Part shown: positions 24,873-33,008 of the stretch, in pieces | Layout: each line of letters starts with the position of its first letter | Numbering within the stretch: the stretch's first letter is position 1 | Position numbers and translations under genes: made by a program | The notes under the pieces: model-generated | Told to the model about the DNA's origin: nothing | Seen by the model: the letters and a program-made list of their open reading frames with translations, nothing else | Databases searched by the model: none | NCBI GenBank assembly: GCA_964636705.1 | Contig: CAZWUJ010000009.1 | Coordinates: 1 to 64,000 of the forward strand | DNA length: 64,000 bases | Direction: 5' to 3' | DNA from: VXRJ01 sp964636705 | GTDB lineage: Bacteria; Acidobacteriota; Vicinamibacteria; Vicinamibacterales; UBA8438

Positions 24873-26393
24873 ATGGAAGAGACACTGGGCGTGTTTCAGC
24901 CCGCGATCGAGCAGTTGACGTCCGTGGCCGGCGGGTACGCGATGAACCTGCTCGGCGCCATCGTCATTCTTGTCGTCGGCTGGCTGCTTGCACTTGTGGT
25001 CAGCTCGGTGACGCACACCATCTTGCGCCGGATGCTCAGGAACAGCCCGATAGCACGCTGGCTGTCCGCGGACGGATCCGCCGAGAGCGTCCCCGTGGAA
25101 CGCTATGCATCGAGCGCGATCTTCTACCTCGTGATGTTGTTCGTCCTCGTGGCGTTCTTCCAGACGCTCCGCCTGACCACCGTCACGGAGCCGTTGAACG
25201 CGCTCCTGCAAACCATCATCGGGTTTGTTCCCCAACTGATCGCCGCGGGCGTGCTGCTGGCTGTCGCCGTCGCAGTCGCCTCCGTGGTGCGGCGCGCGGT
25301 GACGTTTGCCGCCGGCCACTTGCGAATAGACGGCCGCTTCGGTGACGACATCGCCGACAACAGTGAGCGCCTGGCTCGAACGCTCGGGGACGGCGTGTAC
25401 TGGTTCATCCTGTTGCTGTTTCTGCCGGCGGTACTCAGCGCCCTGGCGATCGAAGGCCTGTTGCTGCCGGTCCAGGAACTCCTGCAGCGCATTCTCGGGT
25501 TCCTGCCGAGCATCTTCGGAGCCGCGGTCATCCTTGCCGCCGGCTGGTTCCTCGCCAAGTTCGTGCGCCACGCCGCAAGCAACCTGCTGGCGGCGGCTGG
25601 TCTCGACAGGTTGAGCGAGGCCGTCGGGCTGCACCGTGCACTCGGCACATCGCGCCTCTCGGACCTCGCGGGTCTGATTCTGCACGTGCTGGTCCTCGTT
25701 CCAGTCGCCATGGCGGCCCTCGACGCCTTGTCTCTCGAAGCCATCACCGAGCCGGCGTCCGCCATGCTGGCGCGGGCCCTCGGCGCCATACCGTCACTCT
25801 TTGCCGCGGCGCTGCTTCTGGCCGTGAGCTATGTCGCCGCCACTTTGGTAGCGGGGCTCGTGACACGTGTCCTTGGCGCCGCCGGATTCGACGAACTATT
25901 GGCCCGTCTGGGCATCAGTCTGCGAGACGACGCCCTGCGCCAACCGTCAGCGCTAGCCGGCGCCCTGGTGGTGCCGGTCATCATGCTTCTGGCGTCGATG
26001 GAGGCGGCGGCACTGGTCGGCTTCTCGAACCTGTCGTCGCTGGTCGCCGAGTTTCTGCTCTTCGGTGCGAACATGTTGCTGGGGCTGGTCATCCTCGGAA
26101 TTGGTCTGTTCCTGTCGCGTGCCGCGGCTGACGCGATTCGATCCAGCGGAACCTCCCAGGCCAGCGCTCTGGCGTTCGCTGCGCGAGGTTCCATCATCGT
26201 TCTGTCCGCCACGATGGCGCTCCAGCAGATGGGACTGGGGGCAGAGATCATCACGCTGGCCTTCGGCATCCTGGCCGGCAGCGTCGGGGTCGCGGCCGCG
26301 ATCGCCTTCGGCCTGGGCGCACGGGATACGGCTGGCCAGTCGGTCGAGCGTTGGGTCAAGCGGCTTCAGGACCGGGAATCTCGCACCGAGTAA
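24873..26393 (+). CDS. Multi-repeat TM-helix membrane protein (CmpX/MscS-related)
   Basis: A 506-residue protein, start ATG 24873 after AGGGAGAC. It contains four or more copies of a paired-helix unit of the conserved TM-helix family (NLLGAIVILVVGWLLALVV; ILGFLPSIFGAAVILAAGWF; ALGAIPSLFAAALLLAVSYV; LFGANMLLGLVILGIGLFL), each followed by an amphipathic stretch. The closing AFGILAGSVGVAAAIAFGLG, then ARDTAGQSVERW, matches the pore-type helix of the other MscS-like proteins here. CmpX-type proteins affect cell-envelope stress responses in other bacteria. Its own ECF-type promoter places it in the same regulon. Confidence 0.72.
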   Translation: MEETLGVFQPAIEQLTSVAGGYAMNLLGAIVILVVGWLLALVVSSVTHTILRRMLRNSPIARWLSADGSAESVPVERYASSAIFYLVMLFVLVAFFQTLRLTTVTEPLNALLQTIIGFVPQLIAAGVLLAVAVAVASVVRRAVTFAAGHLRIDGRFGDDIADNSERLARTLGDGVYWFILLLFLPAVLSALAIEGLLLPVQELLQRILGFLPSIFGAAVILAAGWFLAKFVRHAASNLLAAAGLDRLSEAVGLHRALGTSRLSDLAGLILHVLVLVPVAMAALDALSLEAITEPASAMLARALGAIPSLFAAALLLAVSYVAATLVAGLVTRVLGAAGFDELLARLGISLRDDALRQPSALAGALVVPVIMLLASMEAAALVGFSNLSSLVAEFLLFGANMLLGLVILGIGLFLSRAAADAIRSSGTSQASALAFAARGSIIVLSATMALQQMGLGAEIITLAFGILAGSVGVAAAIAFGLGARDTAGQSVERWVKRLQDRESRTE

Positions 26394-26443
26394 GTGCACG
26401 ACGTACCGGGCCTTCCGAGGCGCCGTGCTTCCTGCCGCTTGGG

Positions 26444-28048
26444 GTGCTCGCGGAACGCCGGGTGTTAGCACGGCCGGCGGCGCGGCTGCGAGTCATCCTG
26501 CTGAGCGGGGCCCTGCTGGGATTGACTTCGGGAGCCGCTGCGCAAGCGCCCGACCCGCCCGACGTGTACCGTTGGCTGGCGTCCGATCCAACCACTCAGG
26601 TCGCCGGAGATCGCACCCCGGTCCCCCCGGATATGGGCGCCGTCTTCGTGCCCGCGATGACGGACGGGGAAAGCGAGCCCGACGCGATCGTGTTCACGGC
26701 CGACGACGACGAGGTCGCCAGCGGTCGCAACGGAACTCGCATCCCGGTTGCGCCGGGAGCCTACTTCGTCAGGGTGGGCAGCGGTCCGGCTTCCCAGATG
26801 GTGTCCGTGCCGGTCGACGTGGAAGCGGGCGAGACGGCGGTGATCCCCGTGCGCTGGGGCGGCCTGCGTGTCGAAGTGGTTGACGAGAGCAACCTGCCGC
26901 ACCGCGGCGGCTACGAGCTGATTCGCGTGGCGGACCGGCAGCCGTACGCCGTCGGCTTCGGCGCCGACACGCTCCAGGGCGAGCGGCTGCTCACCCTGTT
27001 GATGCCACCGGGCCTGTACCGGATCGTGAGGTCCGGATCGACCTATCGCGCCCGCACGGACTTCGCGACCGTGCTGGTGCCGGAGGGCGCCCTCGTGCAC
27101 TACAGGCTCGTCGTCGATCCCGACAGCGGGCGGTTCCGAGGCGCGGGCGTCATCACTCCCGAGGAGATCGGGGCGGTTTCCGATGTCTCCCCGTGGAACC
27201 GGCGGTACTCCATCGGCCTGTCGTCGCCGATCACGGCGACCCGCAACTTCTTCGGCGTGAAGAACGAGACCAAACTCGGGGCCGAGCTGTTCTTCGACAC
27301 GTACATCACCTACCAGCGCGACAATCGCCTGTTCAGTGGCGTCCTGGAGTTCGAGTCGGGCTTCGAGAAGGTCAAGCCGGAGGGTGTTCCCGCGATCCCG
27401 TGGCGGAAAACCCGCGACCGGCTCCGGATCGACCTTCTGTACTCCCGGTTCCTTGGCTCTCGCATCGGGCCGTACGGCCGCCTGGGCCTGCGGACGAGCG
27501 TGTTCGCCTCCAATACGCTCGCGACCGAAGACACGGTCGTCTCCCGGCAGTTCCTCGACGGCCGCCGTACCCTGGAGTTCGTGCCGGCCAACACGACGTT
27601 CGAGACAGGCGACCCCTTCAGTCCGCCGGTGTATCGGGAGGGCGCGGGTCTGAATACGCGCCTTCTGCAAGGCCGGTCGGTCCGTCTCGACTGGCGTTTC
27701 GGAATCGGGCTGCGGCAGAATCGCTTCGCCGGGGCCTTCTTCCTGAACGACGATCCTGCAACTCCGGAACTGGAGTACCGGCAGGCGAGCAACTTCAACG
27801 CGGCGGGCGTGGAAACGACGCTCGTCGGGACCGCCCGGTACCGGTTCCTGCTCTACAACACGACGCTCGACCTGTTCGGAGACTTCGACCGGTCGGCGCC
27901 GACCATCGACTGGCGCAGCACGCTGAGCTGGCGCCTGACCGGCGACCTGTCACTCGACTACAAGATCGACCTGGTAAGGGAGCCGCGGGTCAGCCGTGCG
28001 AACCAGGTTGCCCAGCGCGTCCTCTTCCGCTACGCCATCGGCTCGTAG
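26444..28048 (+). CDS. Exported protein with probable outer-membrane beta-barrel
   Basis: The open frame begins at 26351 inside the preceding gene. GTG 26444 is chosen because it starts just before a signal peptide (LRVILLSGALLGLTSGAAAQ); GTG 26462 is also possible. The product has about 534 residues. Residues about 35-230 form a beta-rich, PEGA-like or carboxypeptidase-regulatory-like region (PVAPGAYFVRVGSGPASQMV; VLVPEGALVHYRLVVDPDSG). Residues about 240-534 show alternating strands with many aromatics (YSIGLSSPITATRNFFGVKN, ELFFDTYITYQRDNRLFSG, YRFLLYNTTLDLFGDFDRS), as in outer-membrane barrels. Its function is not recognised; it lies downstream of the ECF-controlled CmpX-like gene and may be cotranscribed. 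Confidence 0.6.
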   Translation: MLAERRVLARPAARLRVILLSGALLGLTSGAAAQAPDPPDVYRWLASDPTTQVAGDRTPVPPDMGAVFVPAMTDGESEPDAIVFTADDDEVASGRNGTRIPVAPGAYFVRVGSGPASQMVSVPVDVEAGETAVIPVRWGGLRVEVVDESNLPHRGGYELIRVADRQPYAVGFGADTLQGERLLTLLMPPGLYRIVRSGSTYRARTDFATVLVPEGALVHYRLVVDPDSGRFRGAGVITPEEIGAVSDVSPWNRRYSIGLSSPITATRNFFGVKNETKLGAELFFDTYITYQRDNRLFSGVLEFESGFEKVKPEGVPAIPWRKTRDRLRIDLLYSRFLGSRIGPYGRLGLRTSVFASNTLATEDTVVSRQFLDGRRTLEFVPANTTFETGDPFSPPVYREGAGLNTRLLQGRSVRLDWRFGIGLRQNRFAGAFFLNDDPATPELEYRQASNFNAAGVETTLVGTARYRFLLYNTTLDLFGDFDRSAPTIDWRSTLSWRLTGDLSLDYKIDLVREPRVSRANQVAQRVLFRYAIGS

Positions 28049-28172
28049 AATTCCCAACGCTTTTTTCTGCGATCTTAGCGCGACTTCTGCGCCATATGAA
28101 CGAAAAGGGAAGTGAAAATGCAACCAGATCGACTTCCGCCGAGGACTTGACGGAACCCGGGGCATAAGGGAC

Positions 28173-28700
28173 TTGCTGACCCCAACAACGCTGGCGCTCT
28201 CAGCCGCCAGGCGCGTAAGTGACTCCGATTTCAGAAAGGTAGGGAACGTTGTAGCGAGGATGCATGTCCTTGGACTCCGGCCGCGGCGCCGGGGGCCTGC
28301 CTTCGGTGGCGGTGGCGGCGTCCCGTCCGCCACGTTACGTCTACTGTTCGACGCGGACGATTCCAATCAGCCACGGCTCTTTGGCATTCCGGAGGATCGA
28401 TCAGACGTCACGGATCCCGAGACCAACAAGCGCGGAGCTCAACTCGCATTCACTTCCCACGACACGTCGCTGCTGAACGGCTTGAACCGCGACGAGGTCT
28501 GGCTCACCGAGAAGGCGCCTGACGCCAGCACACAACTTGTCGGCTTGGCTGAGTTCGGGGGTGAACGCGTGAGAAAGTCCTTGAATCTGGAACGGGCCTA
28601 CCTGCAAGGCCGATTCGGGGCCGTTCCCGAAGTCGACCAGATCACTGTCCGTAGAGCTCTGGGGCTTTTTTCCGAACCTCCCAATGGCCAAGCGGACTAA
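28173..28700 (+). pseudogene. RloA/AbiLi-type defence ATPase, N-terminally truncated remnant
   Basis: The recognisable part is the C-terminal end of the AAA/ABC-ATPase family that pairs with RloB: GAQLAFTSHDTSLLNGLNRD, EVWLTEKAPDASTQLVGL, then GERVRKSLNLERAYLQGRFG and AVPEV. FTSHDTSLL corresponds to the H-loop region (usually TTHDTxLL), and AYLQGRFGAVP to the usual YLxGRYGAIP end. Walker A, the signature and Walker B are absent: only 124 bases separate this frame from the previous gene. It overlaps the RloB-like start by 17 bases, keeping the usual RloA-RloB order. Probably dead. Confidence 0.7.
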
Positions 28701-29226
28701 ACGCAGGCGCCGCAAGAACCGACCGCTTCGCCGCAGGGTCGCGGTTCGCAAGCCCAAACGGACATTTCTCGTGTTCTGTGAGGGAAAGAGGACCGAGCCC
28801 GACTACCTCCGGGCCCTGAAACAGGAGCCGGCCGTTCGTGACGCCGCGTCCGTTGAGATCCAAGTAGACCTGGATGCAAGTGGCTCTGTGCCCTCGACCT
28901 TGGTCGACGCGGCGGCCGAAGCACAAGCCCGCAATGCCGAGGAGCAGGGTGAAATCGACGAGGTGTGGTGTCTCTTCGACGTTGAATGGCCTCGGAATCA
29001 CCCTCGTCTTTCAGAAGCCAAAGCCAAGGCTCAGAGGAGCGATATCCGTCTTGCCATTTCCAATCCGTGCTTCGAGCTGTGGTTGGCGCTCCATTTCGAG
29101 AACCGCACCGAGTGGATCGACACCCCCGCTGCCGACGCGCTTCGCCATGAGCACGACGGGAGTCCCGACAAGGGGCTGGACGGCGCCGCGTCGGCTCGCT
29201 CTTTGCGAAACCTCGGCCGCAGGTTT
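28684..29226 (+). pseudogene. RloB-family protein, C-terminally truncated remnant
   Basis: MAKRTKRRRRKNRPLRRR, then KRTFLVFCEGKRTEPDYLRAL, matches the RloB N-terminus (CEGxxTEPxYF). EVWCLFDVEWPRNHP and LAISNPCFELWLALHFENRT match its core acidic and SNPCFElW motifs. Similarity fades after about residue 180 (SARSLRNLGRRFLT). Beyond that the open frame merely runs antisense through the next gene, so the usual PSTxVHxLV end is lost. RloAB pairs are abortive-infection/anti-phage modules related to AbiL. With the ATPase partner also truncated, this is most likely a decayed defence locus. Confidence 0.68.
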
Positions 29227-30108
29227 CTAACGGACAGTGACGTCGACAAAGGCGGTGGTCCAGCAGCACTGATCGCCGCCGCCACCGTTACCGGAGGTGT
29301 CGTTCGCGGTCGCCATCAGCCGGTACTCGCCCGGTTCGCTGAACGTGACGAGGGTAGTGGTGTCGCCACCCTCCACTTCCATGAACTCATGGCGGCCGTT
29401 CTCCGGCTCCTCTTCCGCTCCGGTGTCGAACGTCACTTCGGCGGGACCCCGGTAGAGCCGCCAGGTCAGCGTCAACTGGGGACGGGGCCTCGCGTTGGGG
29501 CGTCTGGCTCGCGCCGGGGGCGGGTTGGTAAGCGCGATATCGCGCACGGCCGCGTTCACTTCGAGCGGTTCACCGATGGTGGCGTCGAGCATCGCACTCA
29601 GGCCGGTCACCGGAGGTCCCTGCACCTCCTCGGCATCGCCGACACGCAGCCACGGCGGCACGTTGCCATTCGCGCGGTTCAGGAACGGATCGAGGTAGTA
29701 GGACGGGTTCAACCAGAACACGACTTCCGACTGCTGGTTGTTCACCGTGAGCGTCCAGGTGAACCTCTGATCCCCGAAGTCTTCCGGGACCACGATCGTG
29801 AACACGCCCCACCCGCGGCCCGACAGGAAGTGGGTGGGCTGGCCGTGGTCGGGGCCGCCGGGCTCGATCTGGTTCTCGGCGCCGATAGGGATGTCGACCG
29901 GACCGTTGTTCCGGTTGTAGTAGCCGAGGAGGATGGTGAAAGTGCCGTCTTCGTTCGGGTACCAGCCTTCGAACGCCGGGAAGATGGCTTCCCCCTCGGC
30001 GCCCGCCGGCTCCAGGGGCAGTGGAGCGCGCGGGGGCTGCGCCGCGGCCCCGCCCGTCAAGATGAGCAGGGCCGCGGCGAACACCAACAGCGTGATCGAA
30101 GACCGCAT
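29227..30108 (-). CDS. Exported protein of unknown function downstream of the copper monooxygenase-like gene
   Basis: The start is ATG 30108, giving a clean signal peptide (RSSITLLVFAAALLILTGGAA) and 293 residues; earlier in-frame codons are not plausible. The mature part begins FPAFEGWYPNEDGTFTILLG, YYNRN, continues with PEDFGDQRFTWTLTVNNQ, and ends in an Ig-like or cadherin-like strand pattern (FSEPGEYRLMATANDTSG ... FVDVTVR). The family is not recognised. It follows the haem/copper protein gene by 22 bases on the same strand, so the two are probably one operon acting in the periplasm. Its 3' end abuts the RloB remnant. Confidence 0.7.
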   Translation of the reverse strand: MRSSITLLVFAAALLILTGGAAAQPPRAPLPLEPAGAEGEAIFPAFEGWYPNEDGTFTILLGYYNRNNGPVDIPIGAENQIEPGGPDHGQPTHFLSGRGWGVFTIVVPEDFGDQRFTWTLTVNNQQSEVVFWLNPSYYLDPFLNRANGNVPPWLRVGDAEEVQGPPVTGLSAMLDATIGEPLEVNAAVRDIALTNPPPARARRPNARPRPQLTLTWRLYRGPAEVTFDTGAEEEPENGRHEFMEVEGGDTTTLVTFSEPGEYRLMATANDTSGNGGGGDQCCWTTAFVDVTVR

Positions 30109-30130
30109 GGGTCTCTGTCGAGGAGCGCGA

Positions 30131-31456
30131 TCAGTTGTCGTTCGTCTCGCGCGCCGCCACTTGTTCTTCGTACTCTTCGTCGGTGAAGTAAGTGACGTTG
30201 ACCCACGCGTGCGCCATCTCGTCAACCGTGCGGTCCCCGTAACCGACCCAGACGTTCGGATCGGGATTGGCGCGGTTGGCGGCGGTGTTGTCGTGCCACG
30301 CGGTGATCTTCAGAAGCGTTCCCTTCGGCAGCAGCGGGGCGGCTTCGTCCGCGAAGACGTAGGTGTTGTGCCAGTTGAAGTTGAAGTCGCCCACGTGGCT
30401 CAGCACTTCCCGCCGGCCGTTGGGAAGAATCGCCTCCATCGACATCGCCTTCCCGCGCAGGTGCATGTGGGGCTGGAAGCTCTCGACACGTCCCGCACGC
30501 CGCATCGGGAAGAAGCCCTCGGTCACCGACACCGTATTCGGCGGAATGTCGACGCGGCCGGCGCCCATCAGGTGGAGCACCTGCCGGTGCTGCGGCTCTT
30601 CTCCCTTCGGGTAGAAGTAGATGCCCAACTCCACATGGTCGGTGATGTCCTCGCCCGCGGACGAGTAGTGCACGTCCCAGATGATCCGTGACCCCGGCAG
30701 CATCAGCTTGCCGCTGCCCGGGCGCATCAGCTCGCCCTGCTTGCCGACCGCCCATTCCATGAACAGTCCGGAGTTCGCGAGCGGATCGTTGTCGTCCGTC
30801 GCCGCCGGATTCTGGAGGAGCGGGTCGGTCTCGTCCTGCTCGAGCCGCGCGATGGCGTGATGCGTAATGCGGCGGCCGGCCGTCGTCCCGGGGCGCAACT
30901 CGATGGCGCGCACCCACCGCGGCTCGGTCAGGCCTGTCTCCGCGACAGGCTTCCACCAGGCGTCCGGCGCTTCGGCCTCCATCGTGAACGGCTCGGACTT
31001 CACCACGAGGTCGGGCGGACCACCGAACCGTTCGGCGAAGTACCACTTCGACTCGTCCGGCCACTCGACGGGGGCCGGCATGTCCTCGGGGTTTCCGCGC
31101 GGCGCGCCGCCATCGACCCAGCGGACGATGGTGTCGAGCTCTTCGTCGGTCAGCGACCGGTCGTTGCGGAATTCGCTGATGCCGACGGTGCGGTCGACGT
31201 GCCAGGGCGGCATCTGCCGCGTCGATACGCGGTCACGGATGGAGCGAGCCCAGGGGCGGGACTCCTCGTAGGTGACCAGCGACATCGGGGCGATGGAATC
31301 GGTCCGGTGACACGCCTCACACTTCGCCTGGAAGATCGGCGCGACGTCCCTCGTGAACGTGGGCACCTGGTCCTGGGCTGCGAGGGCGGTCACGGGCATC
31401 CACGTAAGAGTGGCGACGGCGGCGACCGCGACGGCCAGCAGCGTACGGTTGAGCAT
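30131..31456 (-). CDS. Exported haem-c / copper type II monooxygenase-like protein
   Basis: A 441-residue protein with a signal peptide (TLLAVAVAAVATLTWMPVTA). Residues about 33-120 form a cytochrome-like module with one CxxCH (CEACHRTDSIAPM) and the usual RDVAPIFQAKCEAC lead-in, then QMPPWH. The C-terminal 300 residues resemble the two-domain PHM fold of Cu2-dependent monooxygenases: RITHHAIARL, YSSAGEDITDHVELGIYF, FQPHMHLRGKAM, and NFNWHNTYVF supply His candidates for two copper sites. It could oxidise a small organic substrate in the periplasm, with electrons entering through the haem. Catalysis is inferred from fold-type motifs only. It is transcribed from a strong divergent promoter. Confidence 0.72.
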   Translation of the reverse strand: MLNRTLLAVAVAAVATLTWMPVTALAAQDQVPTFTRDVAPIFQAKCEACHRTDSIAPMSLVTYEESRPWARSIRDRVSTRQMPPWHVDRTVGISEFRNDRSLTDEELDTIVRWVDGGAPRGNPEDMPAPVEWPDESKWYFAERFGGPPDLVVKSEPFTMEAEAPDAWWKPVAETGLTEPRWVRAIELRPGTTAGRRITHHAIARLEQDETDPLLQNPAATDDNDPLANSGLFMEWAVGKQGELMRPGSGKLMLPGSRIIWDVHYSSAGEDITDHVELGIYFYPKGEEPQHRQVLHLMGAGRVDIPPNTVSVTEGFFPMRRAGRVESFQPHMHLRGKAMSMEAILPNGRREVLSHVGDFNFNWHNTYVFADEAAPLLPKGTLLKITAWHDNTAANRANPDPNVWVGYGDRTVDEMAHAWVNVTYFTDEEYEEQVAARETNDN

Positions 31457-31495
31457 GGGTGTGTCCTTTCGAAAACTACACACGAGCAAACCGTA

Positions 31496-31522
31496 ATTAT
31501 AATGCCAAGCGCCCGATGTCAA
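31496..31522 (-). promoter_or_regulatory. Sigma-70-type promoter for the monooxygenase-like gene
   Basis: On the minus strand TTGACA (31522-31517) precedes TATAAT (31501-31496) with a 15-base spacer; TAATTA two bases further gives a 17-base spacer. The -35 element overlaps the ATG of the divergent haem-protein gene. The AT-rich patch ATTATAAT is nearly symmetric, so it may also serve as a -10 for the plus strand. Confidence 0.55.
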
Positions 31523-32853
31523 CGAGGTACCGCGGTCCCCATTTCGTGCTGGCCGGCGCGACGGCGATTCTCCTCGCAGCGATGATCGCCAGCACCGTTT
31601 CGGGCCAGCGGGGCGGGGCATTCCGGGGTCCCCGCGACCACCCCGCCATCCAGTACACCGACGGACCGGTCGACAACGTCGTGGCGGACCTGAACGCCCG
31701 TCTCGCGGCCGGCGAGATCGAGTTGCGCTGGGAAGGGCGGAGCGGCTACCTGCGCTCGGTGCTCGAAGCGCTCGAGTTGCCGGTCGAGTCGCAGGTGCTG
31801 GTCTTCTCACCCACCAGCTTCCAGGCGGACCACATCGAGTTCGACAACCCCCGCGCGCTCTACTTCGCCGACGAGGTATCGCTCGGCTGGGTGCGCGGAG
31901 CGGAGGTGCTCGAAATCGCCGCCTTCGACCGCCGGCAGGGAAGCATCTTCTACTCCCTGGCGCAGACGCCGGATGGGGAGCCTCGCTTCGAGCGGCGCGA
32001 GACATGCCTCGCCTGCCACCTCTCGTGGGACACCCTCGGGGTTCCCGGGCTCCAGGCGATGAGCATGTTCCCGCTTCCGAAGGACCCGAACGCCTACGCG
32101 AGCGGCCATTTCGTCGATCACCGTAGCCGTCTCGAAGACCGGTGGGGCGGCTGGTACGTCACCGGGGCCCATGGCGACTCGGCCCACATGGGCAACGTCG
32201 AGGTAGAGAACGTCGACGATCCGAACGCGACGTTCGGCGTCGTCCCGCCGGTGATCGAGTCGATGGAGGGCCGCTTCGACCTCGAAGGCTATCCGACGCC
32301 TTACAGCGACGTCGTTGCCCTCATGGTGCTGGATCACCAGGTGCACATGACGAACCTGATCATCCGCGTCGGCTGGGAAGCGCGTCGCGTCGAGCACCGG
32401 GAGGCGCAGGTCGCCCCGGAGGACCGCGGCCGCTCCACCGACGACGGCCGGTTCCGGGAGATCGTGGAGGAGGCGGCGGTAGAGCTGGTCGACTACATGC
32501 TGTTCGTCGACGAAGCGCCGTTGCCTGCCGGCATTGCCGGCGGGTCGGGTTTCGCGGAGGCGTTCGAGGCGCGCGGCCCGCACGACAGCGAGGGCCGGAC
32601 CCTCAGGGAGATCGGCTTGGACGGGCGGCTGTTCCGGTACCCGTGCAGCTACATGATCTACACGGCGGCGTTCGACGCGCTGCCCGACGTCGCGCTCGAT
32701 GCGATCTACCGCAGGATGTGGGCCGTCCTGTCGGGCGAGGTGACGGAATCGCCCTACGACCGTCTCACCCTGGCCGACCGTCAGGCGATTGTGGAGATTC
32801 TCCGGGAGACCAAGCCCGGGCTGCCGGACTACTTCACGTCGGTTGCCCAGTAG
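31516..32853 (+). CDS. Exported haem-c protein of unknown function
   Basis: The start is ATG 31516 (MSTRYRGPHFVLAG), giving a hydrophobic N-terminus (ATAILLAAMIASTVSGQRG) suited to export; 445 residues. It has one haem-binding motif in ETCLACHLSWDTLGVPG, with several possible axial ligands (MSMFPLP, HFVDH, HGDSAHMGN). Sequence around it suggests a cytochrome-like protein of a family often seen next to PHM-like haem proteins. The gene is divergent from the monooxygenase-like operon, separated by only 59 bases, so coordinated expression and a shared periplasmic redox role are plausible but unproven. Confidence 0.65.
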   Translation: MSTRYRGPHFVLAGATAILLAAMIASTVSGQRGGAFRGPRDHPAIQYTDGPVDNVVADLNARLAAGEIELRWEGRSGYLRSVLEALELPVESQVLVFSPTSFQADHIEFDNPRALYFADEVSLGWVRGAEVLEIAAFDRRQGSIFYSLAQTPDGEPRFERRETCLACHLSWDTLGVPGLQAMSMFPLPKDPNAYASGHFVDHRSRLEDRWGGWYVTGAHGDSAHMGNVEVENVDDPNATFGVVPPVIESMEGRFDLEGYPTPYSDVVALMVLDHQVHMTNLIIRVGWEARRVEHREAQVAPEDRGRSTDDGRFREIVEEAAVELVDYMLFVDEAPLPAGIAGGSGFAEAFEARGPHDSEGRTLREIGLDGRLFRYPCSYMIYTAAFDALPDVALDAIYRRMWAVLSGEVTESPYDRLTLADRQAIVEILRETKPGLPDYFTSVAQ

Positions 32854-32858
32854 GGTCC

Positions 32859-32986
32859 GCCGGCCTGGAGGCCGGCAACAGAGTGTCCTGTACTGACGTT
32901 GCCGGCCTGGAGGCCGGCGGACCTGTACAAATATGCCGGCCTGGAGGCCGGCGGACCTGTACAAATATGCCGGCCTGGAGGCCGGC
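32859..32986. repeat. Cluster of four palindromic repeats between convergent genes
   Basis: Four copies of the 18-base palindrome GCCGGCCTGGAGGCCGGC at 32859-32876, 32901-32918, 32935-32952 and 32969-32986. The last two belong to a 34-base tandem unit that also contains GGACCTGTACAAATAT. Partial copies with GCACCAGG follow to about 33005. It occupies the gap between the haem-protein gene and gdhA, which converge. Transcripts from either strand could fold into strong hairpins. Confidence 0.9.
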
Positions 32987-33008
32987 GCACCAGGCCGGCG
33001 CACCAGGG

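Noticed and set aside
29227..30186. RloB-like frame extended to 500 codons
   Set aside because: Beyond about residue 180 it only runs antisense through the exported-protein gene at 29227-30108, which has a clean signal peptide.
32859..32986. Possible CRISPR array
   Set aside because: Repeats are 18-base perfect palindromes with irregular or repeated (not unique) spacers, and the same unit is dispersed singly elsewhere; no cas genes are near.
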